Source of the DNA: DAHUXD01 sp963736455
GTDB lineage: Bacteria; Acidobacteriota; Thermoanaerobaculia; UBA5066; Gp7-AA6
Length of the DNA stretch: 64,000 bases
Assembly: GCA_963736455.1 (NCBI GenBank)
Contig: CAVTON010000001.1
Span: forward strand, 62,001 to 126,000
Direction of reading: 5' to 3'
Within the stretch, counting starts at the first letter, position 1. Each line of letters begins with the position of its first letter. Shown here one piece after another: positions 41,877 through 50,499 of the stretch. The notes below the pieces were generated by a model. The model was not told the DNA's origin and made no database searches. It was given only the letters and a program-made list of their open reading frames with translations. A program made the translations under genes and the position numbers.

Positions 41877-41882
41877 TAGACT
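41877..41882 (+). promoter_or_regulatory. -10 element, leaderless type
   Basis: TAGACT ends 7 bases before the GTG start at 41890; no ribosome-binding site fits. Confidence 0.5.
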
Positions 41883-41889
41883 TGTCGCC

Positions 41890-42648
41890 GTGCCCGCGAA
41901 ACGGGTGGTGTCCCTCTGCCCGTCCATCACCGAGACGATCGTCGCGATCGGAGGCCTTCGGGCCCTGGCGGGAGTGACGCGCTACTGCACCCGGCCGAGC
42001 GGAATGCTCTGGGGTCTGCCGCGCGTGGGGGGGACGAAGACCCCGGACATCGCCCGCATCCTCGATCTGGCTCCCGATCTGGTCTTCGCCAACGCCGAGG
42101 AGAACCGGCGCGAAGACGTCGAGGCGTTGCGCGAGGCGGGCGTCGAGGTCGACGTCACGTTGCCGAAGACCGTTGCCGAGGTGCCCGGCGCGGTTCGGCA
42201 CTGGGGCGATCGACTCGGAACGTCCGGCGAGGCCGAGGCCCTGGCCTGCCGGATCGAGCAGGCCGAGCGCGACCTGCAGTCTCGCGGGCCGGCGTCGTCG
42301 TTTCGCTACGCCTACTGGATCTGGAAGGACCCCTGGATGACGGTCTCGGACGATACCTACGTCGCGGACCTCATTCGGCTGGCGGGCGGCCAGAACGTTT
42401 TCGGCAAGGAAACCGTCCGCTATCCCACCGTCCAGCCCGCGGAGGCGCTAGCCCGCCAGGCGGACGTGCACCTGTTCGCGAGCGAGCCATATCCCTTCTC
42501 GGAGGAACGGCATGGCGCAATGATCGATCGAGTTTTTGGAGCGGGAACCCGCCGCGCCTTCGTGGACGGCGACAACTACTGCTGGCACGGCGTCCGAACG
42601 TTGGAGGGTTTGAAAGCGATCGTATCCTTACAATACATTGATAAATAG
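41890..42648 (+). CDS. BtuF/FhuD-like helical-backbone binding protein without signal peptide
   Basis: 252 residues. Class III periplasmic-binding-protein pattern: RVVSLCPSITETIVAIGGLR, GVTRYC, VGGTKTPDIARILDLAPDLV, DDTYVADLIRLAGGQNVF and a closing strand. Such proteins bind cobalamin, haem or siderophores. This one starts three residues before the first strand, has no signal peptide and no permease/ATPase neighbour, so it may be cytoplasmic. Confidence 0.8.
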   Translation: MPAKRVVSLCPSITETIVAIGGLRALAGVTRYCTRPSGMLWGLPRVGGTKTPDIARILDLAPDLVFANAEENRREDVEALREAGVEVDVTLPKTVAEVPGAVRHWGDRLGTSGEAEALACRIEQAERDLQSRGPASSFRYAYWIWKDPWMTVSDDTYVADLIRLAGGQNVFGKETVRYPTVQPAEALARQADVHLFASEPYPFSEERHGAMIDRVFGAGTRRAFVDGDNYCWHGVRTLEGLKAIVSLQYIDK

Positions 42649-42688
42649 CTATATTTCCTAATATTATTCGGCATAGCGAGAGGTGGTC

Positions 42689-44014
42689 ATGGTTCGTGCC
42701 GGCGGACTGAGTGTCGTGGTTCTTCTGGGTGTCCTGCCCCTCGCCGGCCAGACGGCGTCTGCTCCGTCGCCGGCCGTGACCGTCATCCGTGCCGGCGCGC
42801 TGATCGACGGCGTCGCGCCCTCGCTCGTCCGCGACCGCGCGATCGTGATCCGCGGCAATCGGATCGAGAGCGTCGGACCGTGGTCGCCCGGAGCGGTGCC
42901 GCCCGGCGCCGCCGTGATCGACCTCTCGGATCGGACGGTCCTGCCCGGGCTGATCGACGCGCACACGCACGTCTTTCTGCAGGGCGAGGTGCCGGCCGAG
43001 GGCGGTTACGACGCCGAGATTCTCAAGCAGGGCCTCGCGCTGCGGGCGGCCCGGGCGACGGTCTCGGCGCGCCGGGCGCTCGAGCAGGGTTTCACCACGA
43101 TCCGGGACCTCGAGACCGAGGGCGCCGGCTACGGCGACGTCGGCATCAAGGAGGCGATCGAGCGCGGCTACATTCCGGGACCGAGGATGTTCGTGGCGAC
43201 GCGAGCGATCTCGACGACGGGCGGCTATCCCCTCGAGGGCTATGCCCCCGAGCTCGATATGCCGAAGGGGGCGCAGTTGGTGGACGGCCCCGTCGAGGCG
43301 CGAAAGGCCGCGCGCGAGCAGCTCTCCCGGGGAGCGGACTGGATCAAGGTGTACATGACGCACCGCTCGTGGATCGGCGAGCACGGCGAACTCGTCTCCC
43401 AGCCGACGCTGACCGTCGAGGAGCTCAAGGCGGTCGTGGATGAAACGCACGGATGGGGCCGGAAGGTCGCCTGCCACGCCTACGGCGGCATCGGCCTGCA
43501 CCGCGCGCTCGACGGAGGCTGCGACTCGATCGAGCACGGCCTCGATCTCGACGACGCCGAAGTGTCCCAGATGCTCCGCCAGGGCACGTGGTACTGCCCG
43601 ACCATGACCGCTTACGATCTCGGGTGGGCCCCCGCGGGAACGGCCGACGGCGATCTCGATCGAAAGCGCGCCGAAGTGCACGGTCCGTCGCTGCGGCGCG
43701 CGGTTCGCGCGGGGGTCAGGATCGTCTTCGGAACGGACGTGGGAGGCTTTCCGTGGAGCGAGCCCATCGCCCAGGAGTTCCCGAAGCTGGTCGAATTCGG
43801 CATGACGCCGATGGCCGCGATCCAGTCCGCAACCTCGCGGGCGGCGGAGATGCTCGACATGTCCGGGAGGCTCGGCGTCATCGGTCCCGGGGCGTACGCC
43901 GACGTGGTGGCGGTCCGCGGCGACCCTCTCAAAGACCCGAAGGCGCTCGAATCGGTGACCTTCGTGATGAAAAATGGCGAGGTCTTCCGCGCCGAAGGAG
44001 TGAAGCGTCCATGA
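42689..44014 (+). CDS. Exported amidohydrolase (imidazolonepropionase/prolidase-like)
   Basis: 441 residues from ATG 42689 (GAGAGG just upstream). Signal peptide to about GQTASA. Metal-binding motifs: LPGLIDAHTHVFLQG, Lys in DWIKVYMTH, VACHAYGG (His), CDSIEHGL (His) and FGTDVGGFPW (Asp). This group hydrolyses Xaa-Pro or cyclic amides. Upstream is an unusually AT-rich stretch (42625-42670), likely its promoter. Overlaps the next gene by ATGA. Confidence 0.9.
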   Translation: MVRAGGLSVVVLLGVLPLAGQTASAPSPAVTVIRAGALIDGVAPSLVRDRAIVIRGNRIESVGPWSPGAVPPGAAVIDLSDRTVLPGLIDAHTHVFLQGEVPAEGGYDAEILKQGLALRAARATVSARRALEQGFTTIRDLETEGAGYGDVGIKEAIERGYIPGPRMFVATRAISTTGGYPLEGYAPELDMPKGAQLVDGPVEARKAAREQLSRGADWIKVYMTHRSWIGEHGELVSQPTLTVEELKAVVDETHGWGRKVACHAYGGIGLHRALDGGCDSIEHGLDLDDAEVSQMLRQGTWYCPTMTAYDLGWAPAGTADGDLDRKRAEVHGPSLRRAVRAGVRIVFGTDVGGFPWSEPIAQEFPKLVEFGMTPMAAIQSATSRAAEMLDMSGRLGVIGPGAYADVVAVRGDPLKDPKALESVTFVMKNGEVFRAEGVKRP

Positions 44015-45597
44015 GCAACGAAGGAGCCGTCCTGAGGGATCTTCTGGCCGCGGCCGCGATTTCCCTGCTGCTCGGGAGCGCCGCCGCCCGGGCGCAGGAA
44101 ACGTCCGCGGCGGACAAGTCCGACAAGAAGGCGGCGGCCGCCAGGGAGACGACCCCGACGCCGACTCCGGCGCCCGCGCCGGCGCCGGCCGTGTCGCACC
44201 GGCGGTTGACGCTGGCGGGAAAGCCGATCGCCTACACGGCGACGGCGGAGACGATCGACCTGAAGGACGCGAAGGAGGAGCCGAACGGCCGGATGTTCTA
44301 CGTCGCGTACACGGCCGAGGGCGCCGACTCGAAGCAGCGGCCCGTCACCTTCGCCTTCAACGGCGGGCCGGGGTCCGCGAGCCTGTGGCTGCACATGGGT
44401 TCCTTCGGGCCCGTGCGGGTCGAGCTGCCGGACGGGGAGTCGGCCGGCGCGGCTCCCTACCGCATCGTGGACAACGCCGACTCCCTGCTCGACCGCACGG
44501 ACCTGGTGTTCGTGGACGCGATCGGGACGGGCTTCTCACGGATCATCGGGAAGGGCGAGGGCAAGGACTTCTACGGCACGGATCAGGACGTCGCCGCCTT
44601 CGCCCAGTTCATCGAGCGCTGGCTCACGAAAAACGCCCGGTGGAATTCGCCGAAGTTCCTGATCGGCGAGTCCTACGGGACGACCCGGGGCGCGGCGCTT
44701 CTCGCGGCCCTGCAGCGGCGCGGAATCGCCTTCAACGGCGCCGTCTTCATTTCCTCGTACCTGAACGCCTGGGACGACTTCAACGGGCCGCCCTTCTCGA
44801 ACGACCGCGCCTACGAGTTGTATCTCCCGACGATGGCCGCGACGGCCTGGTACCACGAGAAGCTCGACCCGCGGCCGGCCGAGCTCGACGCCTTCCTCGT
44901 CGAGGTTCGCGCATTCGCCCTCGGCGAATACGAGCAGGCGCTCCAGAAGGGCAACAAGCTCGACGATGCGGCGCGCCGGGACGTCGCGGCGAAGCTCTCG
45001 CGCTACACGGGCCTTCCGGTTCCCTACATCCTCGACGCGGACCTGCGCATCGACCCCAACCGGTTCGAGAAGGAGCTCCTGAGGGGCCAACGGCGGACGG
45101 TCGGCCGGCTCGACGCGCGGTACCGGGGGATCGATCACGACGCCGCCGGCGAGGCGCCCGAATTCGATGCGGCCGACGCGGCGTTCAAGGCCGCCTTCGT
45201 CGCGGCCTTCAACGCCTACGCCCGCGAGACGCTGGGCTACAAGACCGAGAGCCTCTATAAGCCGGAGAACGAAGAAGAGGTCGCCAAGGACTGGGACGAC
45301 CGGCACCGCACGGAGTCCGGCCGCGCGCCGATGCCCGACGTGGCGGAGGACCTGCGCCTGGTCATGTCCATGAATCCGAACCTCCGGATCTTCTCGGCCA
45401 ACGGCTACTTCGACTTCGCGACGCCCTTCTTCGAAACCGAGTACACGCTGGCGCACATGGGGCTCGACCCGTCACTCGAGAAGAACATCCGCTTCGGCTA
45501 CTACCCGTCGGGCCACATGATCTACGTCAACGAGGCCTCGCGGCAGCGGCTGAAGGCGGACCTGGCGCGGTTCTACGATCAGGCGGCGCCGAAGTAG
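44011..45597 (+). CDS. S10-family serine carboxypeptidase-like protein
   Basis: 528 residues. Signal peptide, Thr/Pro-rich linker (TPTPTPAPAPAPA), then an alpha/beta hydrolase: oxyanion region FNGGPGSASLWLHMGSFGP, nucleophile Ser in LIGESYGTTRG, Asp in SANGYFDFATPF, His in YYPSGHMIYVN. All triad residues are present. Removes C-terminal residues from peptides; with the coupled amidohydrolase it suggests an extracytoplasmic peptide-degrading pair. Confidence 0.92.
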   Translation: MSNEGAVLRDLLAAAAISLLLGSAAARAQETSAADKSDKKAAAARETTPTPTPAPAPAPAVSHRRLTLAGKPIAYTATAETIDLKDAKEEPNGRMFYVAYTAEGADSKQRPVTFAFNGGPGSASLWLHMGSFGPVRVELPDGESAGAAPYRIVDNADSLLDRTDLVFVDAIGTGFSRIIGKGEGKDFYGTDQDVAAFAQFIERWLTKNARWNSPKFLIGESYGTTRGAALLAALQRRGIAFNGAVFISSYLNAWDDFNGPPFSNDRAYELYLPTMAATAWYHEKLDPRPAELDAFLVEVRAFALGEYEQALQKGNKLDDAARRDVAAKLSRYTGLPVPYILDADLRIDPNRFEKELLRGQRRTVGRLDARYRGIDHDAAGEAPEFDAADAAFKAAFVAAFNAYARETLGYKTESLYKPENEEEVAKDWDDRHRTESGRAPMPDVAEDLRLVMSMNPNLRIFSANGYFDFATPFFETEYTLAHMGLDPSLEKNIRFGYYPSGHMIYVNEASRQRLKADLARFYDQAAPK

Positions 45598-45627
45598 CGC
45601 GGTCCGGGCCGTCCTTCGGGCCGCCGC

Positions 45628-46233
45628 CTAGGTTCCGCGGCGGTTCAGCAGGTCCAGGAATTCCTCGCGGGCCGACTGGGTGTTGAAGATGCCCCGGATC
45701 GCCGAGGTCACGGTGAGGGCGCCGGGCTTCTTGATGCCCCTCATCTCCACGCACAGGTGGCGCGCCTCGACGACGACCATCACGCCCTGCGGATCCAGCT
45801 TCTCGGCCATGTAGCGCGCGATCTGCTCGGTCAGGCGCTCCTGGAGCTGCGGCCGGCGGGCGTAGAACTCGACGATCCGCGCCATCTTCGAGAGCCCGAC
45901 GATCGACTGGTTCGGGATGTACGCGACGTGCGCGTGGCCGTAGAAAGGCACGAAATGGTGCGAGCAGAGCGAGTAGAAGGGGATGTCCTTCTCGATGACC
46001 ATCGCCGAGTACTGCTCGTCGTTCGGGAAGAACGTGACCTTGGGCTCCGCGCCTTCGGCGAGGCCCGAGAAGAGCTCGAGGTACATCTTGGCGACGCGCA
46101 CGGGAGTCTCGACGAGGTTGGGGTCCCCGAGATCGAGTCCGAGCAGCTCGATGATCCTGCGGAAATGCTCCGAGATGTCCCGGATGCGCCCCGCGTCGGC
46201 GAGGCTCGGGACGGTCTGCGCCGCGTCGCTCAT
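45628..46233 (-). CDS. folE: GTP cyclohydrolase I (FolE)
   Basis: 201 residues. Zinc ligands in SLCSHHFVPFYGHAH and ARHLCVEMRG, plus NPNLVETPVRVAKMY-type N-terminal region and VGLSKMARIVEFYARRPQLQ. Makes dihydroneopterin triphosphate for folate or queuosine. Ten bases downstream of the peroxiredoxin gene on the same strand. Confidence 0.96.
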   Translation of the reverse strand: MSDAAQTVPSLADAGRIRDISEHFRRIIELLGLDLGDPNLVETPVRVAKMYLELFSGLAEGAEPKVTFFPNDEQYSAMVIEKDIPFYSLCSHHFVPFYGHAHVAYIPNQSIVGLSKMARIVEFYARRPQLQERLTEQIARYMAEKLDPQGVMVVVEARHLCVEMRGIKKPGALTVTSAIRGIFNTQSAREEFLDLLNRRGT

Positions 46234-46243
46234 GGGGCCGTTC

Positions 46244-46702
46244 CTAGGCGGCCCGAGCCTTCGCCAACAGGCCCGCGATGTCGCGCCCGACCGGGATGTC
46301 GCTCTCGACGACGTCCTTGATCTTCCCGTCCTTGCCGATGACGAAGGCCGTCCGGGCGGAGATGCCCTTCTCGGGGAGGTACACGCCGTACTTTTCGGCC
46401 ACGGCGCCCTTCGGGTGGAAGTCGGCCAGGAGCGGGTACGCGACGCCCTGCTGCGCCGCGAAGGCCTTGTGCGACCAGAGCGAATCGACCGAGATCCCGA
46501 GGACCTCGACGTCGGCGGCGCCCTGCTTCGGAAGCAGCTCGCCGCACTGCTTGTTCTCGACCGAACAGACCGGCGAGAAGTCGAGCGGATAGAAGAGAAG
46601 GATCACGTTTTTCTTGCCCCGGTAGTCGGACAACGTCACCTTGTCGCCCACGGTCGAGGGCAGAGTGAAATCGGGGGCCGTATCGCCGGGCTTGAGGGCC
46701 AT
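46244..46702 (-). CDS. Peroxiredoxin (AhpE/BCP type)
   Basis: 152 residues. Peroxidatic Cys in YPLDFSPVCSVENKQCGEL (PxxxSPxC), GDTAPDFTLPSTVGD and the Arg of ISARTAFVIGKDG. A second Cys seven residues later could resolve. Reduces peroxides. TAGAAT on the minus strand at 46757-46752 is the likely -10. Confidence 0.93.
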   Translation of the reverse strand: MALKPGDTAPDFTLPSTVGDKVTLSDYRGKKNVILLFYPLDFSPVCSVENKQCGELLPKQGAADVEVLGISVDSLWSHKAFAAQQGVAYPLLADFHPKGAVAEKYGVYLPEKGISARTAFVIGKDGKIKDVVESDIPVGRDIAGLLAKARAA

Positions 46703-46814
46703 CGTGTGCTCCTTGTGTCGAACTGGCCGCGGCGGCCTCGCCGCGGGCCGCGATTCTATCCCCTCGCTTCCGCTCTCGACGTCCGCCCCCGAACGTGCTC
46801 TCCGGCCGAGGGTT

Positions 46815-46820
46815 TAAGAT
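46815..46820 (+). promoter_or_regulatory. -10 element, leaderless type
   Basis: TAAGAT (within TTTAAGAT) ends 9 bases before ATG 46830. Confidence 0.4.
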
Positions 46821-46829
46821 CCCGTCCAC

Positions 46830-47651
46830 ATGAAGATCGATCTCCACAGCCACTCCAACGTCTCCGACGGCCTGGACGAGCCCGCGGCTCTCGTTCGGCG
46901 GATGGCCGAAGCCGGCCTCACCGCTTTCGCCCTCACCGATCACGACACGCTGCAGGGGCTGCCCGAGGCGCGCGCCGAGGCCGAGCGCCGAGGCATCGAG
47001 CTGATCTCGGGCGCCGAGATCTCGGCGGAGTGGGGGGGCCAGGACGACATCCACATCCTGGCCCTCTTCGTGGACGAGAAGAACGCACCGCTGAACGCGG
47101 CCCTCTCCCGGCGTCAGCAGGAGCGGCGCACGCGGGGCGAGCGAATGGCCGCGAGGCTCATCGAGCACGGATACGCCCTCGATCTCGACGCGATCCGGGC
47201 CGACGTCGGAGACGGCGTCTGGGGCCGGCCGCACCTGGCCCGGGCGCTGGTCCGCGCGGGCCATGCAAAGGACAACGACGACGCGTTCGGCCGGTTCCTC
47301 GGGCGCGAGCATCCCTGGTACGTCCCCTACGAGAAGTGGAATGCCGTCGAGGTCGTCCGCGCGATCCGCGAAGCGGGCGGCGTCTCTTCCCTCGCCCATG
47401 CGGTCTGGTACAAGGACGCCGACGCTCTCTCCCGTGCGCTCGCCGGCGAGGGGCTCGACGCGATCGAGGTCTATCACCCCGACCACGGTCCGGAGGAGGA
47501 ACGCCGCTTCGGATCTCTCGCCCGCGATCTCGGCCTCGCGCAGACGGCCGGAAGCGACTTTCACGGCACGCCGCAGGGCCGCAAGGCGCCGGGAGCCGTG
47601 ACGGGCGACGCCCGCATGCTCGACGCGCTGCGCGCGCGAAGGCGATCGTAG
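46830..47651 (+). CDS. PHP-domain phosphoesterase (TrpH/YciV, nucleoside 3',5'-bisphosphate phosphatase-like)
   Basis: 273 residues. PHP metal motifs: KIDLHSHSNVSDG, ALTDHDTLQG, GAEISAEW, SLAHAVWY and GSDFHGTPQG, with the GRPHLARALV loop of the YciV/TrpH group. Family members remove 3' phosphates from nucleoside bisphosphates or act as 5'-3' RNases. Confidence 0.9.
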   Translation: MKIDLHSHSNVSDGLDEPAALVRRMAEAGLTAFALTDHDTLQGLPEARAEAERRGIELISGAEISAEWGGQDDIHILALFVDEKNAPLNAALSRRQQERRTRGERMAARLIEHGYALDLDAIRADVGDGVWGRPHLARALVRAGHAKDNDDAFGRFLGREHPWYVPYEKWNAVEVVRAIREAGGVSSLAHAVWYKDADALSRALAGEGLDAIEVYHPDHGPEEERRFGSLARDLGLAQTAGSDFHGTPQGRKAPGAVTGDARMLDALRARRRS

Positions 47652-47913
47652 CGGCGCTCGATGCGCCGGACGGGAACGCCGCGAAGGCGTCCTTGCGTCC
47701 GGTCCCTGGAACCGTTCGGTTTCCGCGGTCTCGTTCGCGATCCTCGAATCGCCGACATGTCTTCGCGCCGACCCGGCCCACTCTGCGGTGGCCCGTGTCG
47801 GCCGGCGCGGCGTTCTCCCGCCGCGAGTCGCGCGGGTCGGACGTCAAGTGTCCGACCATCCGGCGTCGAATGTGGTTGTGGAAAACATCGGAGGCCTGTC
47901 GAAAAATCTGCTG
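47652..47913. other. 262-base region before dnaB
   Basis: No gene is supported. It contains inverted-repeat-rich GC sequence and a DnaA-box-like TGTGGAAAA at 47877-47885 (one mismatch on the opposite strand to TTATCCACA). No cluster of boxes is seen. Confidence 0.35.
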
Positions 47914-49326
47914 ATGACTTTGCGGCACAACGGGGGGACACTCGCGCCCAACTCCGCGATGCTCGAAGTCATTGCCGAAAAATCGCTGCCCGCAAACCTG
48001 GAGGCCGAGCGCTCGGTGCTCGGCGCCGTCCTCCTCGACTCCGCATCGATCAACTTCGTCGTACCGATTCTCGACGCGGACGACTTCTTCCCGGACAACC
48101 ATCGGCGCATCTACGCGGCGATGCGCGAGCTCAACGAGCGTGCGACCGAGATCGACGTCCTCACGCTCAAGGAAGAGCTCGACCGGGAGGGGGCGATCGA
48201 GAAGGTGGGCGGCGCGGCGTACCTCTCGGCGTTGCTCGAGGGCGTGCCGGACGTCGGCAACGTCGAGCAATACGCCCGGATCGTCAAGGAGAAGTCGACC
48301 CTGCGCCGCCTCATCCGGGCGGGCCAGCGAATCGTCCGGGACGGGCTCGCGGGCGAACGGGACGCCGAGGCCCTCCTCAGCGAGGCCACCGGCGAGATCT
48401 TCGACATCGCCGAGGGCTCGATCCAGAGGGGCTTCGAGCCGATCGGAGACGTCGTCGGGCGCAACCTGGAGATCATCGAAGAGGCGCGCGGCCGACAGGG
48501 CATGCTGTCGGGCCTCGCCACGGGTTTCCTGGAGTTCGACCGGATGACCTCGGGCCTCCAGGGCACGGACCTGATCGTTCTCGCGGCGCGCCCCTCGGTG
48601 GGGAAGACCTCCTTCGCGCTCAACATCGCGCAGCACGTGGCGATTCGGGAGGCGAAGGCCGTCGGCTTCTTCTCTCTGGAGATGTCCAAGGAACAGCTCG
48701 GCTTCCGCGTCCTCTGCTCCGAGGCCGACGTCGATGCCAAGAAGGTCCGCGACGGATTCGCCTCGAAGGAAGCGATACAGCGGCTGGTCCTCGCGCAGTC
48801 GAAGATCCACGGCGCCCGCTTCTACATCGACGACAGCGCGGCGCTGAACGTGCCGGAGATGCGGGCCAAGGGGCAGCGCCTGAAGCGTGAGCACGGCCTC
48901 GACCTCCTGATCGTGGACTACATGCAGCTGATGGCCGGCCATGGCCGGTTCGACAACCGGACGCAGGAAGTGTCCATGATCTCGCGGGGTCTGAAGCTGC
49001 TGGCCAAGGAGCTGCGCGTTCCGATCATCGCGCTGTCGCAGCTGTCGCGTCAGCCCGAACAGCGCAAGGGAGAGATGCGGAAGCCTCAGCTCGCCGACCT
49101 GCGGGACTCGGGCTCGATCGAGCAGGACGCCGACATCGTCGTCTTTCTCTACCGCGAGGAGCTGTACGACAAGGAGACCGAGCGCAAGGGGATCGCGGAC
49201 GTCATCATCGCCAAGCAGCGCAACGGTCCGACGGGCGACTTCCCGGTGGTCTTCCTCGGCGATCACATGACGTTCGTCAACTATGCCGGCGGGACGCCTG
49301 CGCCGGCGGAGGGACAGCCGTTCTAG
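47914..49326 (+). CDS. dnaB: Replicative DNA helicase DnaB
   Basis: 470 residues from ATG 47914; ATG 47959 is also possible, giving 13 residues before LEAERSVLGAVLLD, the conserved N-terminal domain start. RecA-type motor: Walker A AARPSVGKTSFALN, GFFSLEMSKEQL, Walker B LLIVDYMQLM, and SRGLKLLAKEL, LRDSGSIEQDADIV, AKQRNGPTG. Hexameric 5'-3' helicase at the replication fork. No ribosome-binding site is convincing for either start. Confidence 0.96.
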   Translation: MTLRHNGGTLAPNSAMLEVIAEKSLPANLEAERSVLGAVLLDSASINFVVPILDADDFFPDNHRRIYAAMRELNERATEIDVLTLKEELDREGAIEKVGGAAYLSALLEGVPDVGNVEQYARIVKEKSTLRRLIRAGQRIVRDGLAGERDAEALLSEATGEIFDIAEGSIQRGFEPIGDVVGRNLEIIEEARGRQGMLSGLATGFLEFDRMTSGLQGTDLIVLAARPSVGKTSFALNIAQHVAIREAKAVGFFSLEMSKEQLGFRVLCSEADVDAKKVRDGFASKEAIQRLVLAQSKIHGARFYIDDSAALNVPEMRAKGQRLKREHGLDLLIVDYMQLMAGHGRFDNRTQEVSMISRGLKLLAKELRVPIIALSQLSRQPEQRKGEMRKPQLADLRDSGSIEQDADIVVFLYREELYDKETERKGIADVIIAKQRNGPTGDFPVVFLGDHMTFVNYAGGTPAPAEGQPF

Positions 49327-49348
49327 GAGCCGGGTGCCCGGTCGTCCG

Positions 49349-50497
49349 ATGACGGAGATCCGATCGCCGGCGCGAGCGGTCGTGGATCTCGGCGCGATCG
49401 CCTCGAACTATCGCTGGCTGCGGGATCGCGTGGCGCCGCGGCCGGTCTTCGCCGTCGTGAAGGCGGATGCCTACGGGCATGGCGCGGCCGCGGTCGCGCG
49501 CCGCCTGTCCGCCGAGGGCGCCGAGCGCTTTGCCGTGGCCAACGCCGACGAAGGAGTCGTGTTGCGGCGGGCCGGCGTGGCGGGCGAGATTCTCCTGCTG
49601 TCCCACGCGGAAGCGCGGGACTTTCCACGGCTGCGCGCCTACGGGTTGACGCCGGCGTTGTACGACCCGATCCAGCTGCGGGAGTTTGCCTCGGTCTCCC
49701 GTCATGTCGCCGAGCCGATTTCGGTGCACGTCGAGCTGGACACCGGCATGGGGCGAGCCGGACTTCGGCCCGACGACCTGAACGCGGCGATCGACGTCCT
49801 TCGCCGGTCGTCCGGGCTGCGCGTCGTCGGCACGTTCGCGAACCTGTCGTCCGCGGACGACCCGTCCTCGCCCGCGACGTCGCGCGAGATCGCACGGCTG
49901 CGCGAAGGGGCCGGGCGGCTCGGCGGCGCGGGCGTGGGGCCCGGGCTCGTCCACGCGGCGAACTCCGCGGCCATCCTCGGCGACGGTCAGTCGTGGCTGG
50001 ATGCCGTCCGGCCGGGCCTCGCGCTGTACGGCGTGCCGTCGCGGCCCGGAGCGGAGCATTCCGAGCTGCGGCCGGCCATGTCGGTCGAGACGAACGTCGT
50101 GTCGGTGCGTCGAATCCCGAGCGGTGTGCCGCTCGGATACGGCGGGCGCTTCGTCACCACGCGGGAGACCACCGCGGCGGTCCTCCCGATTGGATACCGC
50201 GACGGGTTCCGCCGGTCCTTCTCCGGCAGGACCGCGGTGCTGCTGGGAGGCCGGCGCGCCCCGGTCATCGGCGCCGTCAGCATGGACGTCGCGCTGGTGG
50301 ATGCGACCGGCCTCGGCGTCGAGCGCGGGGACCTCGCGACCTGCCTCGGCACGCAGGGCTCGGAGACGATTTCGTCCTGGGAGCTGGCTCGGGCTGCGGA
50401 AACGATTCCGTACGAGATCCTCTGCGGGTTCGGCCCCCGGGTCGAACGCATCGACCGCGGCGATCCGGCCGGCCCTCCCGATCCGAGGGAGCCCTAG
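49349..50497 (+). CDS. alr: Alanine racemase
   Basis: 382 residues from ATG 49349. PLP Lys38 in FAVVKADAYGHGA, HVELDTGMGRAG, the catalytic Tyr region VPLGYGGRF and IGAVSMDV. Provides D-alanine for peptidoglycan. Twenty-two bases after dnaB, two bases before radA, all on one strand. Confidence 0.96.
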   Translation: MTEIRSPARAVVDLGAIASNYRWLRDRVAPRPVFAVVKADAYGHGAAAVARRLSAEGAERFAVANADEGVVLRRAGVAGEILLLSHAEARDFPRLRAYGLTPALYDPIQLREFASVSRHVAEPISVHVELDTGMGRAGLRPDDLNAAIDVLRRSSGLRVVGTFANLSSADDPSSPATSREIARLREGAGRLGGAGVGPGLVHAANSAAILGDGQSWLDAVRPGLALYGVPSRPGAEHSELRPAMSVETNVVSVRRIPSGVPLGYGGRFVTTRETTAAVLPIGYRDGFRRSFSGRTAVLLGGRRAPVIGAVSMDVALVDATGLGVERGDLATCLGTQGSETISSWELARAAETIPYEILCGFGPRVERIDRGDPAGPPDPREP

Positions 50498-50499
50498 CG

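Noticed and set aside
47877..47885. Replication origin signalled by a DnaA-box-like sequence upstream of dnaB
   Set aside because: A single near-match with no cluster, AT-rich unwinding region, dnaA or dnaN nearby.
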